Shown here in pieces: positions 23,793 to 36,296 of a DNA stretch of 64,000 bases. This stretch comes from Anas platyrhynchos. Taxonomy: Eukaryota > Chordata > Aves > Anseriformes > Anatidae. The stretch is taken from contig NC_092611.1 of the NCBI RefSeq assembly GCF_047663525.1, positions 9,275,001 to 9,339,000 on the forward strand. The letters are read 5' to 3'. A model generated the notes under the pieces. It saw only the letters and a program-made list of their open reading frames with translations, ran no database searches and had not been told where the DNA came from. Within the stretch, counting starts at the first letter, position 1. Each line of letters begins with the position of its first letter. Both the position numbers and the translations under genes were made by a program.

Positions 23793-26700
23793 TTACTTGG
23801 TGCCCTCGTCTGGGTTGCCTTCGCCGTCCGTCTTCCCTTCCTCCTCCGTCTTCTGGTCGTCCGTGTTCAGCCTCTGCTGCTTTTTCCGGCGCACGCACTT
23901 CACCACCATCAGCACGAGGATGACCACAGCCAGGAAGCCACCCACAGAGGCGCCCACGATGACGGCCACCGTCGAGTCACGCTTCGGGGGCTCTGGGGAG
24001 ACAGAGCAGGGTCAGCCCACACAGCCCCAACCCCCCGAGGCAACCACGAGGCAGGGGCAGGGCTGGAGGCAGGGCCGGGAGCCAGCCCAGCACCCTTGGG
24101 TGCCTGCCCGGAGAGGGGACCGCTCCCCACCGACCTTTGGTGAGCACCTTGAGGCTGATGCTGGCGTGGCCCCGCTGCCGGTCGGGGGGGTTGAGGACGT
24201 AGCAGTTGTAGGTGCCCTCGTCCTCCAGCTGCACGTTGTTGAGGGTGAAGGACACGTCGTACTTGGTGGGGTTCCCGGTGAACTCCACACGGTTCCCGAA
24301 GCGGTCCAGCTGCTTGTTCATGATCTTCGTCCGGAACTGCAGGAACTGGGCAGCGGGCACGGGGAGGGCTTGGGGCACTGCTCAGCACCACGAGCACTCA
24401 CCCCCCGCACCCCCCAGCCGGGCACCCCCCTCCCTGCTCACACTGCACCCCGCTCCCCCCAGGGCGTGCTGGCTGCCGTTCAGCAGGAGCACGCGTCTGG
24501 AGGGGGCTCACGACCCCAAGAGGGTCCCGGGACCCCTCAGCCCATCCCCAGCCCCGGAGGGACTCACCAGCTCCTCAGAGCAGTTCTTGCACTCCTGGTA
24601 CGTCCAGTTGAGGGAGAACTGCTTGTTCTCCACCTTGTAGCAGGAGTTGAAGGTGCAGGAGAGCTTCACGGAGGTGCCGTTCAGGGCGTTGATGGTGGCA
24701 GGAGCCATCACCTCCATGCCCAGGGCCGGGGGCACTGCCGCAGGCGTGGGGAACAGGAGCAGAGATGTGGAGGAGTTAACCTGGGCCACAAATATCCACC
24801 TCCCCACCCCACCCTGCACAGGGCCGGCAGCACAGGGCTCGCCCTGGAGCCCTTCAGGCCCTCCTGGGTGCTGTGCCCAGCCAGGAGAAGGCTTCCTGGG
24901 GACAACAGGGGGGCAGCCCCGGCGCTGGCACCGTCCCTCGGTGCTGGCTGTGCCAGGCTGTGTGAGGGCTGATGGCACCAGCGCTAGATTCTAAATTGTG
25001 CTGACTCCAAGCCCAGCCTGCTCCTCGCTGCCTGAACGAGGCTGAGCTGCCGCAGGCTCGGCAGCGCTGTGCAGGGGCTGGATGCAGCATCAGCACCGGG
25101 GCTCGGCGCCACGGCTGCTGGGAGATTTATGGCTGTGCTCACCGCCTTGCCTCCCTCCAGCAGCCGGGGCTGGCTCCTGGGGGGCTGCAGGGCTCCCCCA
25201 GCCCACCCCGTGGGGCTCAAGCAGGGCTTCTCCAGCTGGGTCGAGCCCTCAGCCCCTGCTGGCGGGGGGCACGAGGCGGTCCCTGCAGCGCGGCCTCGCT
25301 GCAGCACAGAAACTGGGTCAGTGCCTGGTGCCGCTGTGCCCCGCTCCCTCTCCCACCCCTTCCCTGCAGCTCCCCGCATCGCCAGCCGCCCCCAGGCAGC
25401 ACCCAGAGCTCTGCCCACGGAGCCAGGCCCCAGGCAGCCACCAAGCCCTGATGTTACACCTGCAGGAAGGGGGCAGAGAGCCCTGCGGGCAGCTGGGATG
25501 GGCGAGGGGGCTGTGGCACCCCCGCGGCACCCCACGGGGCAGGGGGATGCCAGCAGCAGCTGTTCAGATCACCTCACCTCTGCCCTTCGCTCTCAAACCT
25601 TCCTCCCGAGGTGCTCCTGCTTCCCAAGAATCTTCTCCAGGTTGCAGGTTTGGCTGCTTCAAGCCACGGGTCTCGCTGCGGGATGGGAGCCGGGGGCATC
25701 CCCACGCCCCCTGCGATTGCAGGTGCCCAGCCCCGCTGCCTGGGCACAGCTGGGGCACCTTCCAGCAATCCTCGCAGCCATGGGAGAGAAGATCTGGGCT
25801 TCTGCCTGGGCCAGGTGCCCCCCCGCAGACCCAGCCCCACAGATTGGGGTTGGAGGGGTCTCTGCGTGGCCCTGCTGAGTGCCCTGCAGCCCCTGTGCTC
25901 CCCTGAGCTCTGGCTTGGTGCTGGGTGCCCCAGAGCTCCGCAGGGGGCTGAGATGGCAGCGGGAGCTCAGTGGGGATCCCAGGCTCTGCAGTGCCAGCAG
26001 GGGCTGTGCTCGGGCGCGGGGCACTGCTGGGCCACAGCCGGGGGTCCTCGCGGGGTCCCGCCCATGCCCTGGGAGTGCTGATGTGTGGGGATCCCATCTC
26101 TGGGACCCGGGGAACCCCAAAATAAATGGTGAAAGAAATCCCTAGGGACCGACTGCCCAGGCTGTGCCCTGTGCAGCCCCAAAAGCTGTCACACTGCACC
26201 CTGCTCCCCGCAGCCTCTCTGGGTGTTTTACTCCCCATTCCCTCTCCATCCCCCAAAGCCAAAGCAGCCCAGCAGCAGCCCAGCAGCAGCTCCAGGCCGG
26301 GGCGAGCAGCGCTTCCAGGAGGTGCTGCATCCCTGCGCCCCGATCGATCCGGCCCCAAAGCTGCTGACACACGCTCCTGGCTGCGGGGCCGGGCGGCACG
26401 CAGGGCACAGAGCCCGCGGCTCCCCCTGCACACAGGCACCCAGCACCAAACCGAGGGATGGCCGCAGCCCCCCGCCACCCAGCCAAAACCCAGAAATGCC
26501 CCTCTCCCCCTGCAAAACCAGCCCTGTGCGTGGGGGAACCTGGAGCAAGAGGGATGCACGGATTTGGATGGGGATGGTGCCGCTGCGGGGTGCCCCCCAC
26601 CCTGCCAGCAGCAGCTTGGGCATCCCACCTCCACCCCATCCCTTCCCCAGGGGCAGAAGGGGCTGGCAGGGTTTGGGGAGGGGGCTTCTCCCCCACCTGG

Positions 26701-26820
26701 GTGCTGTCCCCTGGCAGCCGGGCGCATGCAGGGCTCGGGTCGGCACTTACCCAGCGCGAGCAGCAAGCTGAGGCCAGCGAGGTACCGGGCGGGCTGCGGG
26801 AGCCAGGCTTCCGGGCTCAT
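23793..26820 (-). CDS. SCN2B: SCN2B, voltage-gated sodium channel beta-2 subunit
   Basis: Four exons on the minus strand: 26820-26751, 24734-24568, 24345-24135, 23992-23793, intron phases 1,0,1, all GT-AG; 215 residues, the same as human. Start MSPEAWLPQPARYLAGLSLLLAL is a signal peptide, the mature part begins near MEVMAPATINALNG (human MEVTVPATLNVLNG). One V-type Ig domain follows, with LSCTFNSCYKV, the conserved stretch KQFSLNWTYQECKNC, and DEGTYNCYVLNPPD. Then comes a membrane helix (STVAVIVGASVGGFLAVVI) and a charged tail ending TEEEGKTDGEGNPDEGTK, almost identical to human. The cysteine in TFNSC corresponds to the residue that tethers beta-2 covalently to the channel alpha subunit. The protein raises surface expression of neuronal and cardiac sodium channels and acts in adhesion. 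It lies in tandem with SCN4B, in the same orientation, as in mammals. Confidence 0.97.
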
Positions 26821-28439
26821 TTTTGGAAGGAGCTGAGGTGTGTGGCGAGGGCTGGGGGGTGGTGGTTGGGGTGCTTGCCGGGGGCATAGGAGGCGAGAGC
26901 TGCCCCTATCCCCGCAACATGGCCGCGGAGCGGCGCGGGGCTGCGAGGAGCGCTAAATGCTGTGGTTGGCGGATCGCGGCGCAGCAAGCGGGAGGGCAGG
27001 AAAATTCTCCCTGAGCGGGAGGCAGACACTGCCCCAGCAAGATGCTGCCCCCCGAATGCAGGGTCAGGCCCTGGCGTGGGGCTGAGGGGCTTGGTGCCCC
27101 CCTTGCTGGGATCAAACAGCCCCTCAGCACCGTGCAGGGGGTGGCTGAGGAGCAGGTTTGTGCTGGGATTCCCTCTTGGCAGAGCGAGAGCACGCTCAGG
27201 GCTCCTCTTCCCCTAGGGGAAGTGCCCCAGGCATTGCCCCATGGCACAAACCTCGCCACGGAGGCTCCTGTGAGCCCCTGCAGCCCCCCCTACCCCTGGG
27301 GCCAAGCACTGCATCGCTCCTGGCCAGGCAGAGGCTGGTGACCCCGCAGCAGGTCCCCCTCCTCAGAGCCCAGCTGGGCCCAGGGACCCCAGAAAGGCTC
27401 CCCCGGAGCCAGGCAGAGAGCAGAGGGACTGGGCTGGCCCCAACAGAGCAGAGGATCCCGAAGAGCCCAGGCAGCACACCTCAGGGGAAGCACTCCAAGC
27501 CTGGGTCGAGGCTGCTGAGAACAGCGCGAGGAGCCCACACGTGGTCTCACGGGGAGCAGAGTGCTGGGGCCAGCAGCCCCTCGGCCACCCAGACCTGGTG
27601 CCGGGGGCCGCAGGACAGCGAGCTTTGCTGGGGCAACACCAGCGAGGAGAAAGGTGAGGGATGCCCCAGGGCCTGAGCACATCAGGAGCACATGGGGGAC
27701 CTGGGGAGGGAGGGGGGGGGCAAGGGGGAGGCTGGAGGGGTGCAGAGGGGCTGTGCATGCAGGAGGGGAAACCCCCGGGGTGAACACAGCCAGCGCTGAG
27801 CAGACACACCATGCACACAGCGCAGTCTCCCAGCCCTGTGGGACAGGCAGAGCCCGCTGGAAGGGGTCCCACCTCCTTGCGAAGGCAGCGGGGGGTCACA
27901 GGGCACCCCCAGCACCCCAAAACCAGCCCCGTTGGCCGGTTCCTCCTGCGCCCCAGCTGCTCAGGACCAGGCAGGGAAAAGCGAGCAGGGAGTCGACGTG
28001 AACCAAGGAGTGCAGCGCGGCGCTGCAGTGTGCCATGCACGGGGCCGGGAGGGGGGCCCCGCCGCAGCGCTGCACCTGCGGCTGTCACACAGCTATTTTA
28101 GGGACAGGGCCGCCACCAGCACATGCCAAAACCGCGGCCCCGGAGGCCCCTGAGGGGTTCCTGGACTCACCGGGGGTGGGCTGCGAGCAGAGGAGTGCGC
28201 AGGGGATGGGTGAGTGGGATGCAGGGGGGGGAATCCCGCTCCTCTCCATCCCTTGCAGAGCAGGGGGGCTCGGGACAGCTCAGGCAGCCCCCTCGTGCTG
28301 CAGAGGGACCCCCTGCTCAGCCCATTTCACCTTACTGCTCCCCCAGCCAGGCAGGGTTTGGCACACTTGAGCACCACACGTTTAAGCAGGAGGTTAAAGG
28401 AAGCCAGGAAGAGGGAAGATCCCCCCGGCCTCGCTGAGT
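26821..28439. other. Space between SCN2B and JAML
   Basis: Includes the SCN2B promoter, where a YY1-like AACATGGCCGC sits at about 26,917-26,927 in a short CpG-rich patch. The rest is GC-rich sequence with only chance open frames. No repeat family or RNA gene is recognised. Confidence 0.45.
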
Positions 28440-28445
28440 TTTATT
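28440..28445 (-). promoter_or_regulatory. Probable JAML poly(A) signal
   Basis: TTTATT on the plus strand (AATAAA on the minus strand) lies about 365 bases beyond the JAML stop codon, in an otherwise GC-rich 3' UTR. It is the first canonical signal met after the stop. Confidence 0.6.
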
Positions 28446-28810
28446 GTTTTCAGAAGATACCCCTGGCACGGCTCCCGCTGCCTCTCCCCCTCCCTTCCCC
28501 ACCAGGCTCTCCTCGAGTTCATTATCTCTGGTCCCGGAGCAGCACGGGCTGGGATCAAAGCTGCAGAGTGAAGGCTGTGCCCTCCTGTCCCCCTCCAGAT
28601 AGAAGAAGGAGGGAGAAACACAGCTCCCTGGGTCCCGCTGCAGATAACGGGGACAGGACAAGCCCCAGCAGCAGCTCCGGCACGGAGATAAGAGCGAAGC
28701 AGCGACACTGCTCAGAGGAAGGGCTGACAGCAGCACAACGCTGGCCCACCAAAGGAACAAAGATGTCTTGAGCACACAGCCGGTTAAGGAGCTTACGTCC
28801 CCCAGCACGG

Positions 28811-31800
28811 TTATTTCTCGCTCTCTGGGGGACAGGGAAGGGCCTCCTGTGGTCTGCTGTAGGGGTCCTCGCTTGGTCTCTCATCCCATCTGCCCTCTTC
28901 CATCCACTCTGCCGGGATCACCCTCCTGGCCAGCTCCACGTAGATGCCGTTCTCACGGAAAAAAGAGGGGTGCTGCAAGGAGACAGGCTGTGAGCCCCTC
29001 GCAGGCATCAGGGCCCCTTTGGAGCGGGTGGGGACGAGGGATGCTGCTGGAAGGTCAGGTCTAGGCAAGACCACACCGGAGGGGAAAGACCCTACAGCTG
29101 CAGGAATCCCCTGCCCGTGCCTGCTGCAGTTTGGGGCAGCTGCTCCCCGCTCACCATGGTTATGTAGGTCTCCTCAGCTTTCTTCTTCTTCTTTGCGTCC
29201 TGTTCAGCCTTGGGTGCCTCAGCTCCGGGCATTGAGCAGTAAATCCCTTCCTGTGAGGGGAGAGCAGGATGAGAGCCTTCCAACCCCACATTTGGTCAGT
29301 GCCAACAGCCGCAGCACCTCACCATCAGCCAGCACAGGATTCAATCCCACAGCACCCACCCCAGGTCAGCAGCACCCTGAGGACACGCAGCCGTGGCTGC
29401 TCAGGAGGCAAGCTGCAGCCATCCCGTGGGAGGACAAACCTGTCCCCAGCCCCAGGGAACGCTGCAGGAGCACCAACTCACCCTGCATCAGTGCCTGCCC
29501 CAAACTGGGTCCCGAACCGAGTGGTGTCACCTCAGCAGGGAGCCTCGGTGGCCTCACGGGGGACAGCCTGAGCCCCTGCCTCGCAGTGCTGGCTGCCCCA
29601 TCCCTCCCCTTCTCTTTGGCACCCAGCAGGTGTGCAGGAGCCCCCAGCAGGGCAGGAGAGCTGTGCTCCCCCCACCTTGGCTCTGCCTGAGCTCTCACCT
29701 TGGCTTTGTCCTTGCTGCCCTCATTTCTGCTCCTCTCCAGGGCCGTGTTGGCTGCAGACCTTGAGGGAAAGCAACACTGGTGTCACCTCCAGCAGGACAC
29801 ATCACCTGCTCCTGCTGTCCTTGGTCCCCCCTCTGCTAGGACATCCCTTCAGATGCACCTTGGCCAGGCCATCCCTGCTGCTGCCAGCTGAGGCTGGCTT
29901 CCACAGGGAGCTCATCACACTTTGCTCCTGTCCCACAGACCCACAGTGCCCCAAATGCCCAAAGCTGCCCCCCACCAAGAAGGGCGCAGGCTCTGCCAGC
30001 AGCAGAGAGCCCGGGAGCTTTGGGAGCAAAGGGGAGACCGGGCAGGGCAGCGTGACACTAGAGGGCAGCAGGAGCCCACACCCTGCTTCGGGGGCAGGAG
30101 CACCCAGCGGGTGCTTCCCCGCGGCTCCAGCAGGTCAGGGTGGTGCCTGGCCAGGGAGAACTCTGCAGGAGGGACACAAGGAGGTGCTCTGCTCAGCCCC
30201 ATAAACCCAAAGCTGATATCGGTACCTCTTCCTCAGGGTGCGTCCTGCCAGGAATGCCAACACCACGGCCACAGAGCCACAGCCCACAGTCACAGCCCAA
30301 AGCCCGCTGTCTCCCAGGACCGCAGAGCTCTGGGCACTCGTTGCTTCTTGACCTGCTGGGGAGACACCAAGGCAGGGGCTGGTACCCGCAGGGATCGGGC
30401 ACTACTACGTAAGAACCCTGGTGGCAGCTCTGGAAGGCTTTCTGAGGGGTCTGAAGGGTGAGAAGTGAGGGGAGGCAGTGTGGGACATGTACCTGTCCGT
30501 GCCATGGGGCTGATTTGCAGCACCGTGTGGTTCTTGAAGATGCTGCTGTGCTGCAGCAGCCGCATCTCACACAGGTACCTGCCGCTGTCGTTCACCTGCA
30601 CGCCCCGCAGCTGGATGGAGCCGTCCCAGCGGGAGATGTCCCCCTGCCACTGCACCCGGTCCCGGTAGCGGCCCACGGAGATGCTGCAGTTGCTGTAGTA
30701 ATAAAACACCATCTCCTCCTGCCGGGACACACAGAGCTTCAGGTGAACGGAGCCCAGGGGACACGGCCCTGCCCTGCATTCATGCCCTGCTCCACAGCAG
30801 GGGCTGCAGCCTCTCCCTCTCCCCCCGTGCAGCACAAGAGCACAGCTCACACCCACACCCTCCTGGAAAGCCCCTGACACAGCACCCAGTGCCAGGGTTC
30901 CCCAGCAGCACGCAGCTGGGGAACTTTCCTTCCGTGGCAGCCAGGGCCAGGCAGCTTCCCCAAAGCCTCCCGAGAGCAGCAGGGCTGCTTCACTCCCCCT
31001 CCCCTGCCGCCTGCCCCCCACCAGCCCCCTGGTCCTGACCCACCTTCTGTGCGCCCGTTCCCGGCACGTGCAGCCAGTCCACCTTCACCATCGTCCAGCT
31101 CTCGTCTGCCACATCTCGGAGGAGGCACTGCAGCAGGACAGAGTCCCCAGCGCCGGCTCGAAGCTGAGGCTGTGTGAACACCCAGCCAGCCGAGCCGCTG
31201 CATCTCTCTGCCAGGCACAAGGACAGCAGGATGAGGCCGGGGAGGACAGCCAGGTGCAGCCCGCCTGTCCCCATAGGCGTCTCCTCTCCAGACAAACGCG
31301 GGGCGAGTGGCACTGAGCAGCCCGGAGCACAGCAGGGAGCCTCTCCCTGCGGCCAAAGCCTCTCCCTGACCCCTGCTTCTGGCGTGCCTGGGATGTGGGG
31401 CAGCACATCCTCCCAGCCACCAGACACCGAGGGCTGCTGCGCTCACTCAACAAGCCTCATCGAAGGGAAGTGGGGAAGGCACCTCAGAACTCGTCGCTCA
31501 ACCCCAGCCCTCTGCGTGCCGGAGCCGAAGGCTGCAGCTCCTGCATGGCCGCTCCTGTGAGTCACTGGCTGGGAGAACCAGTGCCACTCTCATCTACAAG
31601 AGGCCAGGGGCAACTCAACCCCTTCACATGAATTTCAGTTCCTCCTTTCACAACCTGCCCATTTGGCTTCCTCACCTCTTGCTCACAAGGCTCCTGGCCT
31701 CGGCTTGAATGCATCTGGCCACATAAATACCACTAAGGGTTTCTAGAGAAGTGGGGCAGTGGAAAACCAAACCAAAACAGACCAAAACAAAACAGAGGAA

Positions 31801-32762
31801 CATCAGAAAGCACAGAGCTGACAAAAGCAGCATGAAGAAGTTGCTGTCATGGGGTGTGGGGGGGCATAAAATATGTGTTAGGAATGGGAAAGAAGCAGGG
31901 CAGAAAAGGCGCCGTAAGTTTGTCCTGAGAAAGCCTCCGTGCCCCCAAGTCTGTGAGATGAAAATGGCAACAGAGAGGCACCTGCTTGGCAAGACGGGGC
32001 AGAGCAGAGCTGTGGCAATGCTGCAGGAGGGAAGCACTACCAGCTGCAAGAGAGAGAAACAGAGCAGAACGCAGCGAGAAGAGCAGCTGGGTCTCTACCA
32101 CTCGTTTGCCCAGGACTAGGTGAGCTGGTTCAGCTGGGAGCCACGCAGGCAGGTACGTTTTACCTGGTGCCTTAGCCACTCTGCTCAGTCCTTCCACGAG
32201 CCACCAAGGGCTGGGCCCTGGCAAAGCACCAAGTACTTGTCTGATGCCCTGTAAATAATAAATGCAAAGTGCTACAGCTCCCCAAACTGGTTTCTTTGGG
32301 CCTTGACCAGCTGTGGAGCCAAATATGAGCAATATTTGCCAGCAGCAGAGACCAAGCGAGCCAGTTGCCTTGAGCAGAGCCAAAATCAATAGCTTGGAAA
32401 CCTTTCCCTGTACTTATGCTTGGTAAAGCTGCTTTACTTCTTCCAAAGCCTTGGAGCCTCTTAGAGTAAATACAGGCCTCCACGCAGGGATGTTGGATGC
32501 TGTTGCAATTCCAAGCCTATATATATCTGGGAGCTGTGCAGGAAGGAAACACGCAGCACACAGACACCAGGGAAGTTATTGCTATGCTTCATGTTCCCAG
32601 CCCTGTGTACCTGCAAAGCCCCAAGAGGTTCTCACAGCAGAAAGAGAGGACACACGAGGTCTTTCAGCAAAGGAAAGCAGGCCAGGTAGATAAGGCCACC
32701 AGAAGGACTTAGAGCTTACCCAGCAACGCCAGCACCAGAGCCAGGCTCAACATCACCTTCAT
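28811..32762 (-). CDS. JAML: JAML (AMICA1), junctional adhesion molecule-like, single Ig domain form
   Basis: Exons on the minus strand: 32762-32720, 31207-31044, 30718-30493, 30355-30226, 29759-29699, 29250-29155, 28972-28811; phases 1,0,1,2,0,0; about 293 residues. Exon 1 encodes MKVMLSLALVLALL, spliced to ERCSGSAGWVF, the same phase-1 junction as the human signal exon. The Ig V domain carries VLLQCLL, FYYYSN (human YYYSNLS), GDISRWDGSIQL and DSGRYLCEMRL. A transmembrane exon follows (LWAVTVGCGSVAVVLAFLAG), then a cytosolic tail with AEETYITMHPS, matching human YMTMHP, the YxxM site that recruits PI3-kinase. JAML is a leukocyte adhesion and costimulatory receptor that binds CAR (CXADR). Human JAML has two Ig domains and 394 residues; here only one Ig pair of exons exists. 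An alternative in-frame start (31,274) is described separately. Identity comes from synteny plus these motifs; overall similarity is modest. Confidence 0.85.
31208..31274 (-). other. Alternative JAML 5' coding extension with its own signal peptide
   Basis: Directly upstream of JAML exon 2, in frame and without a stop, an ATG at 31,274 opens MGTGGLHLAVLPGLILLSLCLA, which reads into ERCSGSAG. This is a textbook signal peptide with a cleavage site after CLA. The same bases also form a good splice acceptor (CTTGTGCCTGGCAG). Either a second promoter inside intron 1 is used, or the resemblance is accidental. Confidence 0.4.
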
Positions 32763-35700
32763 CTTATTCCAAGCGGAGCAGCGGAGGTGACACATGCGCC
32801 AGAGTCCCCTCAGGAAGGACACCAACTGCTTGCAGCTGAGCTGGACCCCAGGGTTAGTACAAGACCCTCTATTTCTTCAGAGCTGGACACAATCTTTGCT
32901 CCCCTGGATGTTCAGCTTCTGAGTTAGCCACCGTCCCAGCTAGGAGCCTACGATTCAGTGAAGCACAGCTGTCAGATGTGTCTGCTTTGAGACTGCTCCG
33001 AGCCCTAGAAAGGAAGGCAGAGAGAGACCGGGGGAGGGCTCAGCCTGAAATACCTTTGCATTTCCCCTATCTTATGTATCTTTCCGGTGGTTTGGGGGTC
33101 GAGACCCAGCATCTCAACTGAGATCTTCGTGATGTTAACTGCTGAAAAAACAATGGGATGGTTTTTTTCTCCTACAGACTCAGACAAGTTTGAATACGGA
33201 TCCTAAAATCACAAGCCCCCTGCCCTAGAAATAACCTCCTTGCTCCAGGGCGCTGCACATGGTGAGTTCTGCTAGAACCTTTTGGGGTCTACCCAAATTA
33301 TGCCATATTTTGCTACTGTTCGGTTTGACCTGCTGCGTGTCCCTCCATATCGTTGGTGCCTCCTTTCTATGCCATGCAGACATCCTGCGGCCTGAGGAAC
33401 GTGCCAGCCGGTGTTAACGCATGGATCACAGGCAGGTAAGAGCCAGAACCCTGCTGCTCGTTGTGTCTCTGCTGCATGATTCAAAGCTAAGCCTGTTCAA
33501 AACTGGTAAACATAGTTAAGGGGGAAAAGTTACTGAGAAAACCCCTCCAGCCTGGAGAGCCAGCACTTGCAACTCTTTGACCTTAGGCCGCCATTACCCG
33601 TGTACGTTTTTCAATACAGGCACATCTGCTGCAGGAATAAAACCAAGAAGAGATGAATCATATCTGAAATCTCATTAGCTTCTCTCATTTTTCTTCCACC
33701 ATGAAAGCCCTCTAGATCAGAGACCACCTTCGCTAAAGCTTGGATTTGGGAAGGGTCCCAGCTGCTCGCCCCAAGAATCCATCCAGAGGTGTCAGAGGAA
33801 ATACGTAAGGCGAACACCCGACATTTCTCCTACCACCCCGAGATCCACTGCTCCCTTCAGAGCTGCGGAGCAGAAAGCCCCAGCCACGGCCCTGCAGCTG
33901 GGGGCACCAAGCTTCTGGAGGCAGCACCTAAACCCCTGCCCTCCCTACGGAACCGAGAGTGAAAATAGCACCGCATGCAAATGGCTGGCAGGGGCTGCGG
34001 GGCGGCGAGGGGGCCGTGCCAGCCCCGTGCAGCAGCACAGCAGCGCACACAGATCAGCAAGAGTGAGCAGGGAGCAGCCAACGCCTCCGCCCTGCCACTG
34101 CTGATCCCCTGCTAAACCTTCCGTCTCTTTTCATGGCCAGACTTGTTTCCCTACCTCCTTTTTTCTTTCTAAATACATTTTTCTCAGTGAAGGAAGCTCA
34201 GAAACACTTTTACAGGCTCAGACAGGATTGGAGGCCCCGAGTTAGCTGCATGGGTCAAACAGTCACGAAGGCTCTGCAGGCAGCACATGGCATCGCTGCC
34301 TACAGTCAGTGATGCAAAACCACCTCAGCTTGTCACCATCCTCCCCTTCCAGAAAAAAAATCCCTAAAAGTGGCAGCAAGCCTCCTGTAATTCTCTCAGA
34401 TGTGCCGTGCAAAACCCATGACCTGTTTGGGGGCTGGGTTTTGTGGAGGTGGAGGGGAGAGAGTTGTGTGGTTTGACTGTGCTGTTTGCATTTCTGCCAA
34501 GACACAATTTGCTGCATAACCCTTGTGCACACATGACCTACAAACACTGCACGATTCATGCTCAGCTCATGCACTGTGCCTCAGCGCAGCAGGCCCGAGC
34601 AGCCTACTTTCCTCCTCTTGTTTGCTCAGCAATGCTACCAAAAGCCTTAGAACTGCAGCAGAGATACGCTTCCCCAGGACCACCCCCAATCCAGGAATTC
34701 AAACTGCACCGAGCTTTGTAAATCCCTCAGTACACAGAAGCCTGCGTGCAGGATTTGTACGCTCAGAAATTCAAAGGTTTTCTGTTGCCGAGTTACTGAA
34801 GCTCCGGTTCCTATTCGCCATCAAGTCCTTCCTGGACTTCTTACCCTATTTCTCAGAATAAATTCTGGTCCTGCCTTGGAACACGCTTTTGCAGGCTCTC
34901 CCTGTGCGTGCACCAGCTGAAGGCAGCACCCAGCAACCCAGGCTGTTACGTATATTACAATGCTGACATACCCAAAACCCTCCGCAGGATCACAGACTTT
35001 TCTAAATGGATTGAAGAAGAAAGGCGTAGGTACCACACTGCCTTCACATCTCCCTACTTAGGATCTGAATTCTGAGTACTTCTATGTCTCCCTAATCTTT
35101 TCAGGAAAAAGAAACAAAATCATGTAAATACTAGAGCAAAAAATTACTCACCCGGTGTGTTTTGGGGCAGTCAACTTGTCTCTTGCACAAAGGGCTCTTC
35201 GGTGACTTATTTGGGGCCTCTGAATTAATCAGATGCTAAATGGTCTTGATGTTGTGCGTGCAAGATATGGAAAACGTAACAGCCTTTGGTTTCGTGTCTC
35301 TTATTTAAGTTCAGTTTGGTGGTCACTTTTAAGTCGCAAGAGGAAGTTGAGGACTACATCGAGGGTACTGACAAATCACAAGGCAGAAGGTACTGCTAGA
35401 GAGGCGAGCAGAATGGCAGATGCATTTGCCTGGGAGCACACGGTGGGAATGCAGCTTCGGAAGAAGACAGTCCAGATACAAGACGTGGCTGGGTCCCACT
35501 CCTTTCGCCACAGCAGGCCGAGCCATCAGTCGTTACGTGAGAAGTCAAGAACAAAGAAATCCTTGGCAAGCAACCCTTTCACAGCCTGTGCTCTCTCCTG
35601 GCTTTCTCTTTGGGAATCCAGTTGAAGAACAAGCAGCGCAGCACCTCATCAGTCCCACAGGCTGGGTCTTGTCCTGGTGAGGTATCACCAGGAAGCAACA

Positions 35701-36290
35701 TCAGCTCTGCTGGGCATTACTGCCAGTAGTGGCAGGGGCAGAGATAAGCACGCATCTTACTGCCTAAAGAGCCACTGCCAGGATGCTTTTCACATCATGG
35801 CCAGCTTCTCCGCTTTGAAACACAGGCAGGACACACAGCACAGGCTGCTATCTGCTTACACCCCCTCCTCAGTCACTCTGAAAGCTTATTTTCATCCTTC
35901 CTTTCCTATGGAGTACCACAGCAGGCACTGTTCACTACCCTAGCAGCAGGGGTACACAGAGAAACTTTTCTCTCAGCAAGCAAAGGAAAGAGAGAGAAAT
36001 TTTATCCATGCTCAAAACCCTTTATGATCCAGAACACAGTTAGCTTCAAGGTAGCAATTCCGCTTTGCACCAGGAAGATTTGCCCAGGATTTAGCCCACT
36101 CTTTGCAAAGAGTGGAAGGCACATCTGGAAAAGAAGTTATTCACTTCCATGGGGAACTGTCTGATGTACTAGGGCTGAAAGTGGAACAAGAAAGCCACTT
36201 CCTCTAGGCTACACATCCCACCAACATCCTTTCTCAGGATAGTTCGAGTTGTAGAAACATGGTGTCATCACAAAGCACAACCTTTTTACA
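32763..36290. other. Space between JAML exon 1 and the MPZL3 3' end
   Basis: AT-richer sequence with no convincing exon. It must hold the JAML promoter and any 5' UTR exon. A PU.1/Ets-like AAGAGGAAGTT lies at about 35,337-35,347, which would fit a leukocyte gene but is 2.6 kb upstream of the start codon. No repeat family is recognised with confidence. Confidence 0.4.
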
Positions 36291-36296
36291 TATTAC

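Noticed and set aside
23299-24972. 557-codon plus-strand open frame over SCN2B
   Set aside because: It is the reverse-strand shadow of SCN2B exons 2-4, which are unmistakable on the minus strand.
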